In this document: in pieces, positions 43,041 to 51,493 of the stretch | Position numbering within the stretch: the first letter of the stretch is position 1 | Layout: each line of letters starts with the position of its first letter | Notes under the pieces: model-generated | The model's database searches: none | Seen by the model: the letters and a program-made list of their open reading frames with translations, nothing else | What the model was told of the DNA's origin: nothing | Program-made: the position numbers and the translations under genes | NCBI GenBank assembly: GCA_902779445.1 | Contig: CACZBM010000004.1 | Coordinates: 1 to 64,000, forward strand | From: an uncultured Lachnospiraceae bacterium | GTDB taxonomy: Bacteria > Bacillota > Clostridia > Lachnospirales > Lachnospiraceae | Length of the DNA stretch: 64,000 nt | Reading direction: 5' to 3'

Positions 43041-43107
43041 TACTTTCCTGCTTTTTATGATAGAATAATTACGTTAAAAAAGCTTTACGATCTGAGAGGA
43101 AATGTAT

Positions 43108-43479
43108 ATGGCATTACAGGAATCCGGAGAAATGTACCTCGAGACAATATATGTTCTGTCGCTTAAATCAAGTGCTGTCCGCGGCATAGACATAGGCGAA
43201 TATATGGGATACTCCAAGCCTTCAGTGAGTCGTGCCCTTGGAGTATTAAAAGACGAAGGTCTGGTAAAAAAAGACAGTGACGGCTATATAAAGCTCACAG
43301 AAGCCGGCAAGATACTGGCGAAGCGGATCTACGAGCGCCATACCGTCCTTACCCGGGCACTCATAAGCCTGGGAGTAGACGAAAAGACCGCTGCCGAGGA
43401 TGCCTGCCGTATAGAACATTACATAAGCGATACCACCTTCGATGCTGTAAAGAAACATGTGGAAGAACATACGCTGTAA
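43108..43479 (+). CDS. DtxR/MntR-family metal-dependent regulator
   Basis: 123 residues. The winged helix-turn-helix (ESGEMYLETIYVLSL, DIGEYMGYSKPSVSRALGVLKDEGLV) and the metal-binding helices (ERHTVLTRAL, AEDACRIEHYISD) match MntR/IdeR. There is no SH3-like third domain, as in MntR. ATG 43108 has AGAGG 8 nt upstream and is preferred to 43102. It probably represses the divergent ZIP gene when metal is bound. Confidence 0.92.
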   Translation: MALQESGEMYLETIYVLSLKSSAVRGIDIGEYMGYSKPSVSRALGVLKDEGLVKKDSDGYIKLTEAGKILAKRIYERHTVLTRALISLGVDEKTAAEDACRIEHYISDTTFDAVKKHVEEHTL

Positions 43480-43553
43480 ATCTCATTCTATATCAGCGTA
43501 TGGTTCTCCCATGAGAATATGATCAACCGGTAACCCATACCAAATCTCTATGC

Positions 43554-43898
43554 TCAGAAATTATTCCCGTTCCATCCCCAGTCCTCTGATCCAAAGTACC
43601 TGATGTACATTCTGTCCGGAGATACTCCAAGAATATCACCATAAATACCTGTCAGTTCTTTTGTCATTTTACTGTATGTATCCCTGGAAGCATCTCCGAA
43701 TATCTTTACCTCGATAAATGCCGTAGGCTGAGAATCATCCCCTTTGAAGTACATGGGAACATCCCCTTCGATCGCGAGCATGAGCCAGCTTTCGCTCTTT
43801 CCGGGAATAATGGATATAGCTTTCCCCAGGCGCTCCTTAAGCTCCTTTTCCTTTTCTTTTGACACGGTTACATTTGTCTTTGTTTCAATAAATGGCAT
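43554..43898 (-). CDS. MIF/tautomerase superfamily protein
   Basis: 114 residues. Pro2, exposed after Met removal, is the catalytic base. SWLMLAIEGDVPMYFKG and the C-terminal GVSPDRMYIRYFGSEDWGWNG match macrophage migration inhibitory factor-like proteins. These trimers have phenylpyruvate tautomerase activity in vitro; the bacterial role is unclear. It appears to be a single gene. Confidence 0.9.
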   Translation of the reverse strand: MPFIETKTNVTVSKEKEKELKERLGKAISIIPGKSESWLMLAIEGDVPMYFKGDDSQPTAFIEVKIFGDASRDTYSKMTKELTGIYGDILGVSPDRMYIRYFGSEDWGWNGNNF

Positions 43899-43990
43899 GG
43901 TCTGTCCTCCCGCTTTTTCGTTGTGTTTACGATCCTATCTTTCATGGTTCGTAATTAATATTATAACTGTCAATCTGACATTCTGCCAGC

Positions 43991-44029
43991 CCGAGAACCG
44001 TCCCCACTGACTCCCCCCATTGACTCCCA
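43991..44029. repeat. Repeat family C, copy 1
   Basis: CCGAGAACCGTCCCCACTGACTCCCCCCATTGACTCCC. It shares GAACCGTCCCC and TGACTCC with copies at 45740, 50333 and 55162. Confidence 0.7.
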
Positions 44030-44050
44030 AACATATGGTATAATATCTAC

Positions 44051-44860
44051 ATGTTTGGGAAAGGACATATAGTATTTATCATTATCAGCATTATATTGAT
44101 CCTGCTCGGTACGGTGGCATGCTTTGCGAAAAAGCCGCCGGTTGAGAAGGTATTGAAGACCGGCTTTTGTCTGGCGTCGGCAATGGAAGCAGTAAAAATG
44201 CTGCTGTCGCTCCAGATCGTTCCTGTTGTGGAGCCGGTTATAAAAGGCGGTGAATTCATGTACAGGGAGACCGGGAAGTATTCGCCCTATATCATGGCTG
44301 AGCATCTGCCATTTGAGCTATGTTCTTTACAGATACTATTCATGTTCCTTGCTTTGGTGATAAAGAATGAGACCTGGAAGAAGCGTTGTCTTTCTGTGAT
44401 CTATGGGACAGCTCTTATCGGAGGGACGGTGGCTATCCTGCTGTCATCGATAGCGCCGGAGTACGATTCTGCGACGGATTTTCTGTTGTCACCCCGTGCC
44501 TGGGAATTTTTCATCTATCACTCTATGATCATTGTGATCGCTATTTATATCGGGTTCGGCAGGGAATGTGATATTCATTTCGCGGACTGTAAGTGGATGA
44601 TCGCTGCAGTGGCGCTCCTTGACTATGCATCGCTTTATCTGAATTCGATGCTAAGCGTTCCGGCATATCTTAATGACCGCCTTATCGGCCTTGAATATGC
44701 GGTCAATTTTTTCTCATCTTATAATAATCCATTTGGTATAGTTGTAAGAGAAAAATGGCAGTATCTGATCTATCTAGCGATCAGGATCTCTATAGCTGTC
44801 ACAGTGATACTGCTTGTATATCTGCCGTTATATTTAAGGGACAGGAGAAGGAGCAAATGA
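44051..44860 (+). CDS. YwaF/TMEM164-like integral membrane protein
   Basis: 269 residues with seven or eight membrane helices. The HLPFELCSLQILFMFL helix near residue 84 and the IAIYIGFGRE region match the YwaF family, whose function is unsettled. The stop overlaps the start of the next membrane gene (ATGA), so the two are coupled. Confidence 0.75.
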   Translation: MFGKGHIVFIIISIILILLGTVACFAKKPPVEKVLKTGFCLASAMEAVKMLLSLQIVPVVEPVIKGGEFMYRETGKYSPYIMAEHLPFELCSLQILFMFLALVIKNETWKKRCLSVIYGTALIGGTVAILLSSIAPEYDSATDFLLSPRAWEFFIYHSMIIVIAIYIGFGRECDIHFADCKWMIAAVALLDYASLYLNSMLSVPAYLNDRLIGLEYAVNFFSSYNNPFGIVVREKWQYLIYLAIRISIAVTVILLVYLPLYLRDRRRSK

Positions 44861-45756
44861 GGAAGCACTATATCATAGGACTTTATAAAAGAAGGAGTGT
44901 CATTGCTCTTATAGCATGTCTTTTGGCGCTCTTCTTTTCGATGTACGGAATAGTCTTCGGATTGATACGCTATACCAGAAACGGGGTGGCACCCGCAGAG
45001 CTTTTCAGATATTTTACCGTGGATATCAATTTTATTACCGCCATTGGTGCAGGGATGCTCGCGCCCTTTGCCGTTGAAGGGATACGTAAAAAGAAGTTCT
45101 CATGTCCGGAATGGGCTGCCAGACTGCATTATATCGGGACGTCGTGTATATCCCTTATCATGTTCTTCGCAATATTCGTGATCAGCTGGACTGATCCTGT
45201 TATGGCATTCGGAGAGGCTAATTTCTACCTGCATGTTGTCTGCCCGGTGATGGTCGTTCTCTCTTTTTTCTTTATTGAATCAGATTACCGTTATACGGTA
45301 AGTGATGCACTGAAATGCATGATACCTGTACTGATATATGGGACCATATATTTTATCGAGGTGGTTGCCTTGGGTGAGGAAAACGGCGGATGGCCCGACT
45401 ACTACTGCTTCACGACAAATGCTCCGGTTGCCGTCTCGGCTGCAGCCATGCTTGCGATCACCTTCGGTGTAGCGCTCCTTATAGGCCGGATATCCAACAG
45501 GCTTTCGCAGTACAGACGTGACAGGCTGGAAGAGGGACTGTGGGACAGCGAAGTGAATCCGGTGGAAATAAAGATAGAGCTATTCGGACTTGGCAGATAT
45601 ATGGGCAGGCAAGAGGAGCCCGGCAGTGCGACGATACCTCTTGACATCATCGGGCTTATAGCGGATAAGTACGGCATTGACAGAGAAGAACTGATAAAGC
45701 CTTATATCAAGGGGCTTATGGACGGGATCGAAGTCAAAGAGAACCGTCCCCGTTAA
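44857..45756 (+). CDS. Membrane protein, possibly Pr6Pr family
   Basis: 299 residues from ATG 44857 (AGAAGGAG 3-6 nt upstream). About six helices occupy 1-215, with RYFTVDINFITAIGAGM and FYLHVVCPVMVVLSFFFIES resembling Pr6Pr proteins. The last 85 residues are cytosolic, of unknown fold. The final residues (ENRPR) and stop are encoded by repeat C copy 2, so the natural C-terminus may once have been different. Confidence 0.6.
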   Translation: MRKHYIIGLYKRRSVIALIACLLALFFSMYGIVFGLIRYTRNGVAPAELFRYFTVDINFITAIGAGMLAPFAVEGIRKKKFSCPEWAARLHYIGTSCISLIMFFAIFVISWTDPVMAFGEANFYLHVVCPVMVVLSFFFIESDYRYTVSDALKCMIPVLIYGTIYFIEVVALGEENGGWPDYYCFTTNAPVAVSAAAMLAITFGVALLIGRISNRLSQYRRDRLEEGLWDSEVNPVEIKIELFGLGRYMGRQEEPGSATIPLDIIGLIADKYGIDREELIKPYIKGLMDGIEVKENRPR

Positions 45757-45762
45757 CTCCCT
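45740..45762. repeat. Repeat family C, copy 2, encoding the end of the upstream ORF
   Basis: GAGAACCGTCCCCGTTAACTCC. The TAA in GTTAAC is the stop of the gene at 44857-45756. Confidence 0.7.
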
Positions 45763-45765
45763 GTC

Positions 45766-46506
45766 TCACCAATTTATCTCCATGGCATCTTTAGGATTTT
45801 CTATTCTCTCATCGGACTTGATCCTGGCGTTTTTCACCTTTATCACTCTGTCCGCGATCTCGGCGCAGAAGCTGTTGTGGGTAACCATTACCACGGTCCT
45901 GCCCTCTTTATGACTGATATCCTGCAGAAGCTTCAATATCTCCCTGCCGGTATTGGTGTCCAGGGCCCCTGTCGGTTCATCGCAGAGTAAGAGCCTCGGG
46001 TTCTTCGCTATGGCTCTGGCGATGGAGATCCTCTGCTGTTCTCCGCCCGAGAGCTGTGAAGGAAAATGATGCATCCGGTCCTCAAGCCCCACCTTTTTTA
46101 TAGCATCTTCAGGGCGCATTACCTCGATATCTCCCTTATTCCAGACAGATCTTTTCCCGGAATTTGCCCGGACATCTCTCATCAGAGCCACGTTCTCATA
46201 GGCGGTGAGTGTGGGGATAAGGTTATAGAACTGAAAGACCACTCCCACATTCCATGCTCTGTAGTCGGTGAGCTCGTTGTCGTTATAATCCGCGATATTT
46301 TCACCGTCAAAAATAAGTTCCCCTTCCGTAGGCGAATCCATTCCCCCGAGGATATTTAAGAGTGTGCTCTTTCCCGCACCGGAAGGTCCGAGGATAACGG
46401 CAAACTCGCCTTCATTAAGATTCAGGCTAATATCTTCCACTGCATAAAAACTACGCTCCCCCATAGTATATGAACGGCTTATGTGTTTTAACTCAATTAA
46501 GGACAT
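45766..46506 (-). CDS. MacB/LolD-type ABC transporter ATPase
   Basis: 246 residues from ATG 46506, which sits inside the end of the upstream adaptor gene (14-nt overlap). It has Walker [30 protein letters not shown], signature [14 protein letters not shown] and Walker [13 protein letters not shown]. It powers the FtsX-type permease at 47974. Such three-part systems in Firmicutes export peptides or toxic compounds; the substrate is unknown. Confidence 0.93.
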   Translation of the reverse strand: MSLIELKHISRSYTMGERSFYAVEDISLNLNEGEFAVILGPSGAGKSTLLNILGGMDSPTEGELIFDGENIADYNDNELTDYRAWNVGVVFQFYNLIPTLTAYENVALMRDVRANSGKRSVWNKGDIEVMRPEDAIKKVGLEDRMHHFPSQLSGGEQQRISIARAIAKNPRLLLCDEPTGALDTNTGREILKLLQDISHKEGRTVVMVTHNSFCAEIADRVIKVKNARIKSDERIENPKDAMEINW

Positions 46507-47977
46507 ATCTCGCTCTTTCTCCCACTGAATCATCTGTAACGGCATCGGTAATAACGATGTCACCTTTTGCAATGCCTGTTTTTATCTCCACTTCATCTTT
46601 TGTTTTAATACCAGTAGTCACATACTTTTTAACCACCTTACCGTTTTCAATGATGTAACAGTAATCACCAGCCTCATCGCTGTAAAAAGCTTCTACAGGG
46701 ATCACCAATGTGTCTTCCGATGTTTCCGTGTATATGGTCACATCTGCTTCCATCCCTATAATGGCTGCCGCTTTAATATCCGGGACCGAAACCTCAACCT
46801 CTATCCTGCTCTTATCCGAAGAATCTTCAGTTGCCAGGGAATTGATCTTTGTCACATCTCCCTCATACATCTGACCGCCTATCTCCGTCATCGCTTTCTG
46901 CCCTAAACGCACATCCGCGATATCGTACCTGCTGATATCTACTCTGCATACGAGGTTTTCAGTTGTTTCAACTGTGAAAAGAGGCATCCCCTCTGTTGCA
47001 AAGGCCCCGTCATGTACATCAAGCTCCGTCACTATCCCCGAGAAATCAGCTTTGACTCCTCTTTCTGCCTTTGATAGATCTTCCGATATCTCCTTTTCCT
47101 CTTCTTTGCTAAGCTCCGTATTTTTCTTTAAGGCTTCCTTTTCGTCATCATTCATTATCATGTTTTCATAGGTTGCCTTTCTTTCCTTAGCCTCAGTCCA
47201 ATTCCTGGTGATATCCTCCATTACGTTGTTGACATCGTTCAGCTCAGCGTTTTCTTCGGGTGTGGCCGCCCCTGAACTTGTGATATATAATCCTTTCTTC
47301 AGTTCAGACAGTTCTTCATTAAGCCTGTCTACTTCTTTTTGGGCATCCTTTATGTCCTTTACATTCTTTTCGCTGTAATCGTCCTGCTCCTTCGTTCCGT
47401 ATCCGGACGCCTTATTTTTCTTGTGCTGGCTTTCCGCGATCTCCCTCTCTTTTTCTGCTATATCTTTATTTACCGAATCGATCTGACACTGCAGTGCATA
47501 GCTCCGGGCAAATTCCTCTTCGGTGATCTCATTTCCCTTTTCCCTGTACATCCAGTACAGTGCTGCGTATGCCTCATCGTTATTCTTTGCACTCCTGTAT
47601 TTGGAAGCATTGCTGTCACTTTCCTTGATCTTTCCGCTATAGTCAAGCTCAGTCTGCGCAGTTTTTATCTCCGCTTCCGTAAGCATCCTTTTCAGATCAC
47701 TTCCGTCATACTTTATAACAGTATCTCCACGTTCAACCCTGTCTCCACTTTTTACGGATACAGATTCGATGGGCGCCGTAACCGATGCATAATAGACTTT
47801 ATCCTCTGCACCGTGTATCTTCCCGGTCTCCTTTATTTTCCCTGATATTTCCGAAATACCGGCTTCAACAGCCATATAACTTTTCCCAAGATTCATTGCA
47901 TACACGGCTGTTCCCATTATCAGTGCTGCCACAGCACATATAGCGATAATTCTTATTACTTTGTTGTTTTTCATCAC
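46493..47977 (-). CDS. HlyD/MacA-like membrane-fusion adaptor
   Basis: 494 residues. One N-terminal membrane helix (8-28) anchors it. A biotinyl-lipoyl half-motif (APIESVSVKSGDRVERGDTVIKYDG in part) and a long alpha-hairpin coiled coil (about 90-290) come next. The second lipoyl half (GIVTELDVHDGAFATEG) and beta-barrel follow. It bridges the permease and the cell wall side. Coupled to the permease by ATGA. Confidence 0.9.
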   Translation of the reverse strand: MMKNNKVIRIIAICAVAALIMGTAVYAMNLGKSYMAVEAGISEISGKIKETGKIHGAEDKVYYASVTAPIESVSVKSGDRVERGDTVIKYDGSDLKRMLTEAEIKTAQTELDYSGKIKESDSNASKYRSAKNNDEAYAALYWMYREKGNEITEEEFARSYALQCQIDSVNKDIAEKEREIAESQHKKNKASGYGTKEQDDYSEKNVKDIKDAQKEVDRLNEELSELKKGLYITSSGAATPEENAELNDVNNVMEDITRNWTEAKERKATYENMIMNDDEKEALKKNTELSKEEEKEISEDLSKAERGVKADFSGIVTELDVHDGAFATEGMPLFTVETTENLVCRVDISRYDIADVRLGQKAMTEIGGQMYEGDVTKINSLATEDSSDKSRIEVEVSVPDIKAAAIIGMEADVTIYTETSEDTLVIPVEAFYSDEAGDYCYIIENGKVVKKYVTTGIKTKDEVEIKTGIAKGDIVITDAVTDDSVGERARYVLN

Positions 47978-50295
47978 TCTATCCCCTTTAATGCTTCAAC
48001 CATATCTATATCTTTAACTCTAGCAGACAGGAAAAAGCTCACTGCTGCAGAGAGTATTACCGTACCGAGTATTGAATAAAAATATGAAGGCATAAATATA
48101 ACTGCCCTGTAGTCCATAGCTTCCGGCATATCCGCCATGATCTCATGTAAGAGTAGCCTTCCAAACGGGATCCCGAGTATCACTCCCACTATTGTTATCC
48201 AGAGGTTCTGGAGCTGCAGTATCCCCCTTATCTTTCCGGTGCTGAAACCAAGCACCTTCAAAGTAGCCATCTCCCTTGACTTTTCCACGAAAGACAGAAC
48301 GCCCTGATTATATAAGACCACCACTCCGAGAATGACTGCAGCGCTTATGAATATCCCCATCATCATGTACATCATTTCCTTCATCTGGTCCATGGATCTC
48401 ATCATTTCCTTTGTATCCTGTACTCCGGTTACCAGATCGTCATCCTTAAGATCACTCACTGCATCCATATTTGTTAAGATCATTAACGGCTTAAAATCAT
48501 ACTCATGCTCTTCGTATACATCCCTGAACATTGTGATCCCCTGGGTTGCCGGATTCGCGTATATCTGCATTACCCTGTCCTTCTGCCATTTATCGTCTCC
48601 CGTAAGATGCCACCTCACGAAATCACCTTTCTCTATTCCAAGAGACCCCGCCATTTTCGCTGACATTGCTATTCCATTTTCAGTGAGGAACTGATGTTCA
48701 AAAGAATCCCCCTGGAAATTCATGAGGCCGCCCTTTTCGATCACTGTTGCATTACCGCTTTTCCTGATACCCCCTGCCTCAAAATCAGCACCTGTAACCT
48801 CCATCATCTGGCCCTTATATTTGCAGGCGTATTCATATGTATCATCATAGGTAGCATCCTCTTTCATGATTATCTGATACCCTGCGGTATTCAGTTCGCC
48901 GTACATCCAGTCGGTAATAAACTCTATGGAGTCAAGACATCCGAATGCTGTTATCATCAGCATGGTACAGCCTGCCACCCCAACTATTCCCATACCGGTA
49001 CGCACCTTATTTCTTCTCACATCTCTGAAATTCCACTGGGTTGCAAACTTAAGAGAAAGCCACAGCCTGCTCCTTTCAAACAGAGAAGGTTTCATGAGCT
49101 TTGGCGCTTCCGGTTTCAGGGTCTCTGCCGGAGGAGGAGCCAGTTCTTTTCTGCAGGATAAAAAGCTTACAAAGGATGCGACAGCAACAGATGCCGCAAT
49201 AACAAATACGCCTGAAAACGTGAGTTTCCCTTTTCCCCCGGGCAGAAGATATGTGCTCTTCATCATATTGAGGACAAGATCCACAATGTACCTGTATCCC
49301 GCGACTGCTCCCAGAACACTTCCTAAAAGGCTTAAGAAAAATCCGTATGAAATGTAGTGAAGGGTAATGACTCTCTTCGAAAATCCGAGAGCTTTAAGCG
49401 TCCCTATCTCTGTCCTCTGCCTTTTAGTCAGTCTGGTCATGGTTGTGATGATCCCAAGGACCGAAATTATCATAAATACAACCGGGAACATAAGGGACAT
49501 GCCTTTATGCTGGTCCATTTCCGCCCTGAAAGTCTGATAGCTTAAGTTGTCATCCTTATCCATAACGGCCAGGTTATCGTTATCAAGCGTATCTTTTATC
49601 TTTGGATCGAGATCGTTCCTTAGATCTTTCTCGCTCGGGCTTAACGCTTTTTCGTTATCTATACCGTCCACATCAAGGACCAGTTCGTTGTAATAAGCGT
49701 CCTCTTCCGGGTACTCAGATACATCCATCCCCGCTGCCCCGTAAAATCCGTAGTCCGGCATCATTGATGCGGTGTCTCTGAGGAAGTAAACGTATTCGGG
49801 ATGCCTGACCTTTCCCCTGAGTATGGCATCGAATTCTTTTCCTTCGTACTTGAACTTAACCGTATCTCCTATGTTGATGCCGTTTCTATCCGCGAAATTA
49901 TAGTCGAGCCAGACACCCTTCTCGCCCGGAATAAATGTTTCGCCACTTACAAGTGAAAGACGTGAAATCTCATTACTTTCCATAAAGTTGAGATACATAT
50001 CAGCCTCCCTGTCAGGAAGCAGAGCCTTTCCCTTGACGGATATCCTTCTCTCTGCCTTATTGACTCCGTCTATGTCGAGGACTTTCCTCACATCATCAGG
50101 CGAGAAGTTTTTACCCTGAACCCATATATCCGCAAGTCCGCATTCGGTATAGAACGCATCCTCAGCAGCCGTGAATCCCGCCACCTCGGAATCCATTCCC
50201 ACGAACACAAAGAGCCCGAGAAATGACATTATGAAGATTGAGAAAAACTGAACCTTATTCTTTAGAAGGTTCCTCAGCATATTTCTGAACAGCAA
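47974..50295 (-). CDS. FtsX-like ABC exporter permease
   Basis: 773 residues with two FtsX cores (about 265-400 and 640-770), each with three helices, and a large extracytoplasmic domain after the first helix. The start is TTG 50295, because AAAGGAG lies 5 nt upstream and no ATG is so placed until codon 6. A GTTAGC-TTTC-GCTAAC palindrome lies 16-33 nt upstream. Leads the permease-adaptor-ATPase unit. Confidence 0.9.
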   Translation of the reverse strand: MLFRNMLRNLLKNKVQFFSIFIMSFLGLFVFVGMDSEVAGFTAAEDAFYTECGLADIWVQGKNFSPDDVRKVLDIDGVNKAERRISVKGKALLPDREADMYLNFMESNEISRLSLVSGETFIPGEKGVWLDYNFADRNGINIGDTVKFKYEGKEFDAILRGKVRHPEYVYFLRDTASMMPDYGFYGAAGMDVSEYPEEDAYYNELVLDVDGIDNEKALSPSEKDLRNDLDPKIKDTLDNDNLAVMDKDDNLSYQTFRAEMDQHKGMSLMFPVVFMIISVLGIITTMTRLTKRQRTEIGTLKALGFSKRVITLHYISYGFFLSLLGSVLGAVAGYRYIVDLVLNMMKSTYLLPGGKGKLTFSGVFVIAASVAVASFVSFLSCRKELAPPPAETLKPEAPKLMKPSLFERSRLWLSLKFATQWNFRDVRRNKVRTGMGIVGVAGCTMLMITAFGCLDSIEFITDWMYGELNTAGYQIIMKEDATYDDTYEYACKYKGQMMEVTGADFEAGGIRKSGNATVIEKGGLMNFQGDSFEHQFLTENGIAMSAKMAGSLGIEKGDFVRWHLTGDDKWQKDRVMQIYANPATQGITMFRDVYEEHEYDFKPLMILTNMDAVSDLKDDDLVTGVQDTKEMMRSMDQMKEMMYMMMGIFISAAVILGVVVLYNQGVLSFVEKSREMATLKVLGFSTGKIRGILQLQNLWITIVGVILGIPFGRLLLHEIMADMPEAMDYRAVIFMPSYFYSILGTVILSAAVSFFLSARVKDIDMVEALKGIE

Positions 50296-50310
50296 GGTTT
50301 CTCCTTTGTG

Positions 50311-50328
50311 TGTTAGCTTTCGCTAACC
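50311..50328. promoter_or_regulatory. 7-4-7 palindrome, copy 1 (before the FtsX-type exporter unit)
   Basis: TGTTAGC-TTTC-GCTAACC: six perfect pairs, outermost pair mismatched. It lies 16 nt upstream of the start codon, just before the Shine-Dalgarno. Confidence 0.7.
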
Positions 50329-50332
50329 TTTG

Positions 50333-50365
50333 GAGTCAAGGGGGACAGTTCCAATGCCGTTGACT
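50333..50365. repeat. Repeat family C, copy 3 (diverged)
   Basis: GAGTCAAGGGGGACAGTTCCAATGCCGTTGACT, the inverse orientation of the C motif with GGGACAGTTCC in place of GGGACGGTTCTC. Confidence 0.5.
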
Positions 50366-50916
50366 TATATTTTTACCGTGAGCTGTTCCAGGGTTCGGCC
50401 GTTCTTAAACAGTTTCCTGTAGGTATCGGTGCATTTCTCATACTTCTTAAATGTTCTCTCCGCCCCTTCCTTATCGGAATATACTTTCCAGCACCCGCAG
50501 CATTTCACTCCGGCATTGGGATCTTTGATAAAACCAGACACATCCGAAGGCGGATATCCAAGGAAGAGCCCTATCTCATGAGGAAAGGTCCCGTCATCCG
50601 TGAGATGCTTTATCAGCTGCACTACGCAAATTTCCGGATCCTCGCAGTTATATCCTTTACCCGAAAGGATCTTTTTAGCTTTAGGATCCCTTAAGTCTCT
50701 TTTTAAAAAATCAGGACGGTAAACATATATAAGCGCATATCTTCCGCATTTCCTGCACAGTAACGCCCTCAGGCCCTTTTTACGAAGGAGATGGTTTAAC
50801 CTCCGCACCTCCTCATAGACATTATCTCCGGGAGAAGGATATATCGTAAATAGACTCCCAGTTTTTAATCCCGCAAGCGTTGGAGCGCAGTAATTTATAA
50901 GATATTCGTCTGCCAT
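50365..50916 (-). CDS. DUF3793 family protein
   Basis: 183 residues, cytosolic. It has the DUF3793 pattern: an N-terminal CAPTLAGLKTGSLF, a central LLCRKCGRYALIYVYR, EIGLFLGYPPSDVSGFI and the CCGCWKVYSD motif. Function unknown. The gene follows a flavodoxin by 25 nt; this pairing recurs in Firmicutes, often near iron-related genes, which hints at a role in metal or redox homeostasis (inference). Confidence 0.85.
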   Translation of the reverse strand: MADEYLINYCAPTLAGLKTGSLFTIYPSPGDNVYEEVRRLNHLLRKKGLRALLCRKCGRYALIYVYRPDFLKRDLRDPKAKKILSGKGYNCEDPEICVVQLIKHLTDDGTFPHEIGLFLGYPPSDVSGFIKDPNAGVKCCGCWKVYSDKEGAERTFKKYEKCTDTYRKLFKNGRTLEQLTVKI

Positions 50917-50941
50917 ATTTACCGTCCTGTAATCTGTCGTA

Positions 50942-51361
50942 TTATAGAGCTATACCAAGCCCCTTACATTCTTCTATAACATCATCATCCGGCGCATTGT
51001 TTGCCATTACGCTGTCAGAAACGAGAACTGCACCGTCAGATCTGCAGCGATCCTCCCAGTCTCTCATCCATTGTCCGTCCCCCCATCCATAAGAGCCAAA
51101 TAATGCAATCCTTTTTCCTGAAAGTGATCCTTCTACAGATGAAAACATAGGTTCAAATTCAGACTCTTCCAGTACCTCAGCTCCCATAGCGGGACATCCG
51201 AATGCTATGCCGTCAAATTCTGCGACCTTGTCTGCCGAAAAATCCGACGGTGAAAATACCGAAACCTCTGATCCCTTTCCGCTGGCTCCGTCCTTTACGG
51301 CCTCTGCCATGGTCTGGGTATTGCCGGTTCCGCTCCAGTACACTACTGCTATTTTACTCAT
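50942..51361 (-). CDS. Flavodoxin
   Basis: 139 residues. The FMN phosphate-binding loop WSGTGNTQTMAEAV is intact; aromatic FMN-flanking segments are FGCPAMGAEVLEESEF and GSYGWGDGQWM. It carries electrons and commonly replaces ferredoxin under iron limitation. It has its own TTGACA-N17-TATAGT promoter, and a leader with two hairpins, one of which is the 7-4-7 palindrome. Confidence 0.95.
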   Translation of the reverse strand: MSKIAVVYWSGTGNTQTMAEAVKDGASGKGSEVSVFSPSDFSADKVAEFDGIAFGCPAMGAEVLEESEFEPMFSSVEGSLSGKRIALFGSYGWGDGQWMRDWEDRCRSDGAVLVSDSVMANNAPDDDVIEECKGLGIAL

Positions 51362-51378
51362 TATGTATTCCTTTCTTA

Positions 51379-51396
51379 GGTTAGCATCCGCTAACC
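51379..51396. promoter_or_regulatory. 7-4-7 palindrome, copy 2 (before flavodoxin)
   Basis: GGTTAGC-ATCC-GCTAACC, perfect arms, 18-35 nt upstream of the flavodoxin start and just before its Shine-Dalgarno. Confidence 0.8.
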
Positions 51397-51449
51397 CTTA
51401 ATCTTTGTTAAGGCGATGCCATATAAGCACCGCCGGTTATATATGTCTA

Positions 51450-51478
51450 ACTATATATCAGAACCCCCAAAATGTCAA
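51450..51478 (-). promoter_or_regulatory. Flavodoxin promoter
   Basis: The minus strand reads TTGACA (51473-51478), 17 nt, TATAGT (51450-51455). The leader of about 80 nt first folds a GGCGGUGC/GCAUCGCC hairpin, then the 7-4-7 palindrome. Confidence 0.8.
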
Positions 51479-51493
51479 TGTTATGATCTACAG

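Noticed and set aside
51379-51396. Classical DtxR/IdeR box
   Set aside because: The half-sites look alike (GGTTAG/CTAACC), but the IdeR box has them 1 bp apart and here they are 6 bp apart in every copy.
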